From Diplolepis rosae (lineage: Eukaryota > Arthropoda > Insecta > Hymenoptera > Diplolepididae): a stretch of DNA of 64,000 nt. The stretch's first letter is position 1. The stretch itself is not shown here. Below are more model-generated notes on this DNA. The model saw only the letters and a list, made by a program, of their open reading frames with translations. It made no database searches and was not told the DNA's origin. The stretch spans positions 496,001-560,000 of the forward strand of contig JAPYXD010000450.1 of assembly GCA_030998225.1 (NCBI GenBank), read 5' to 3'.

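Overview
The window is a gene-internal stretch of an AT-rich arthropod, most likely insect, genome. A single giant gene on the + strand runs across all of it. It is a dumpy (dp) orthologue: dozens of EGF-like modules alternate with the short DPY module (core pattern C-R-P-E-C, S-D-C, A-C, K-C, D-P-C), and every exon is bounded by phase-1 introns. I place 44 exons (about 5,040 codons), the last cut by the window edge. There is no start codon with signal peptide, no ZP domain, no transmembrane segment and no UTR, so this is the repetitive middle of the protein. The order and genus cannot be settled from the sequence.

Layout. 1-3609: three short exons (1-3) with irregular EGF/DPY pieces. 3610-14578: an 11-kb intron filled with foldback DNA elements, MITEs, a DIRS-like gag/pol remnant and mariners. 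14579-16623: exons 4-7, densely packed and irregular. 16624-19720: an intron with a 329-bp tandem array of a tRNA-like repeat. 19721-31742: exons 8-27, compact, interrupted once by a LINE remnant (intron 19) and by a TE-poor 1-kb intron (20). 31743-35559: an intron with a hairpin MITE, a mariner, a TIR element and a copied fragment of exon 26. 35560-35889: exon 28. 35890-46958: an 11-kb intron with a nested stack of TIR elements and an ISL2EU-like transposase relic. 46959-47832: exons 29-30. 47833-57001: a 9-kb intron with TTAA MITEs, a mariner and a solo LTR. 57002-64000: exons 31-44, compact again.

From exon 8 on, the coding part is a strict higher-order repeat. Each ~103-110 residue EGF-DPY-EGF module belongs to class a (G-D-P-Y-x-x-C before R-P-E-C) or class b/c (G-x-P-P-x-C before R-P-E-C), always in the order a-b-c. 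From exon 19 on, a six-exon period is also visible, because every second a-module (exons 19, 25, 31, 37, 43) has a shortened first EGF loop. The gene therefore appears to have grown by block duplication of three and then six exons. Dumpy proteins are very large fibrous extracellular matrix proteins that anchor epidermis and tendon cells to the cuticle, and the array is consistent with an extended disulfide-rich rod.

The most unusual observations are: (1) two short pieces of local sequence (an exon 26 fragment copied 2 kb away, and a 139-bp piece copied 5 kb away into a mariner), each flanked by a 15-19 bp direct repeat like a target-site duplication; (2) a tRNA-like repeat with a complete cloverleaf and an extra covarying outer stem, present in two diverged families and in tandem arrays; (3) a family of TIR elements with CAC[G/T]G...AAAA ends and 2-bp target duplications, one nested in another; (4) a 4.6-kb foldback element with ~1-kb arms.
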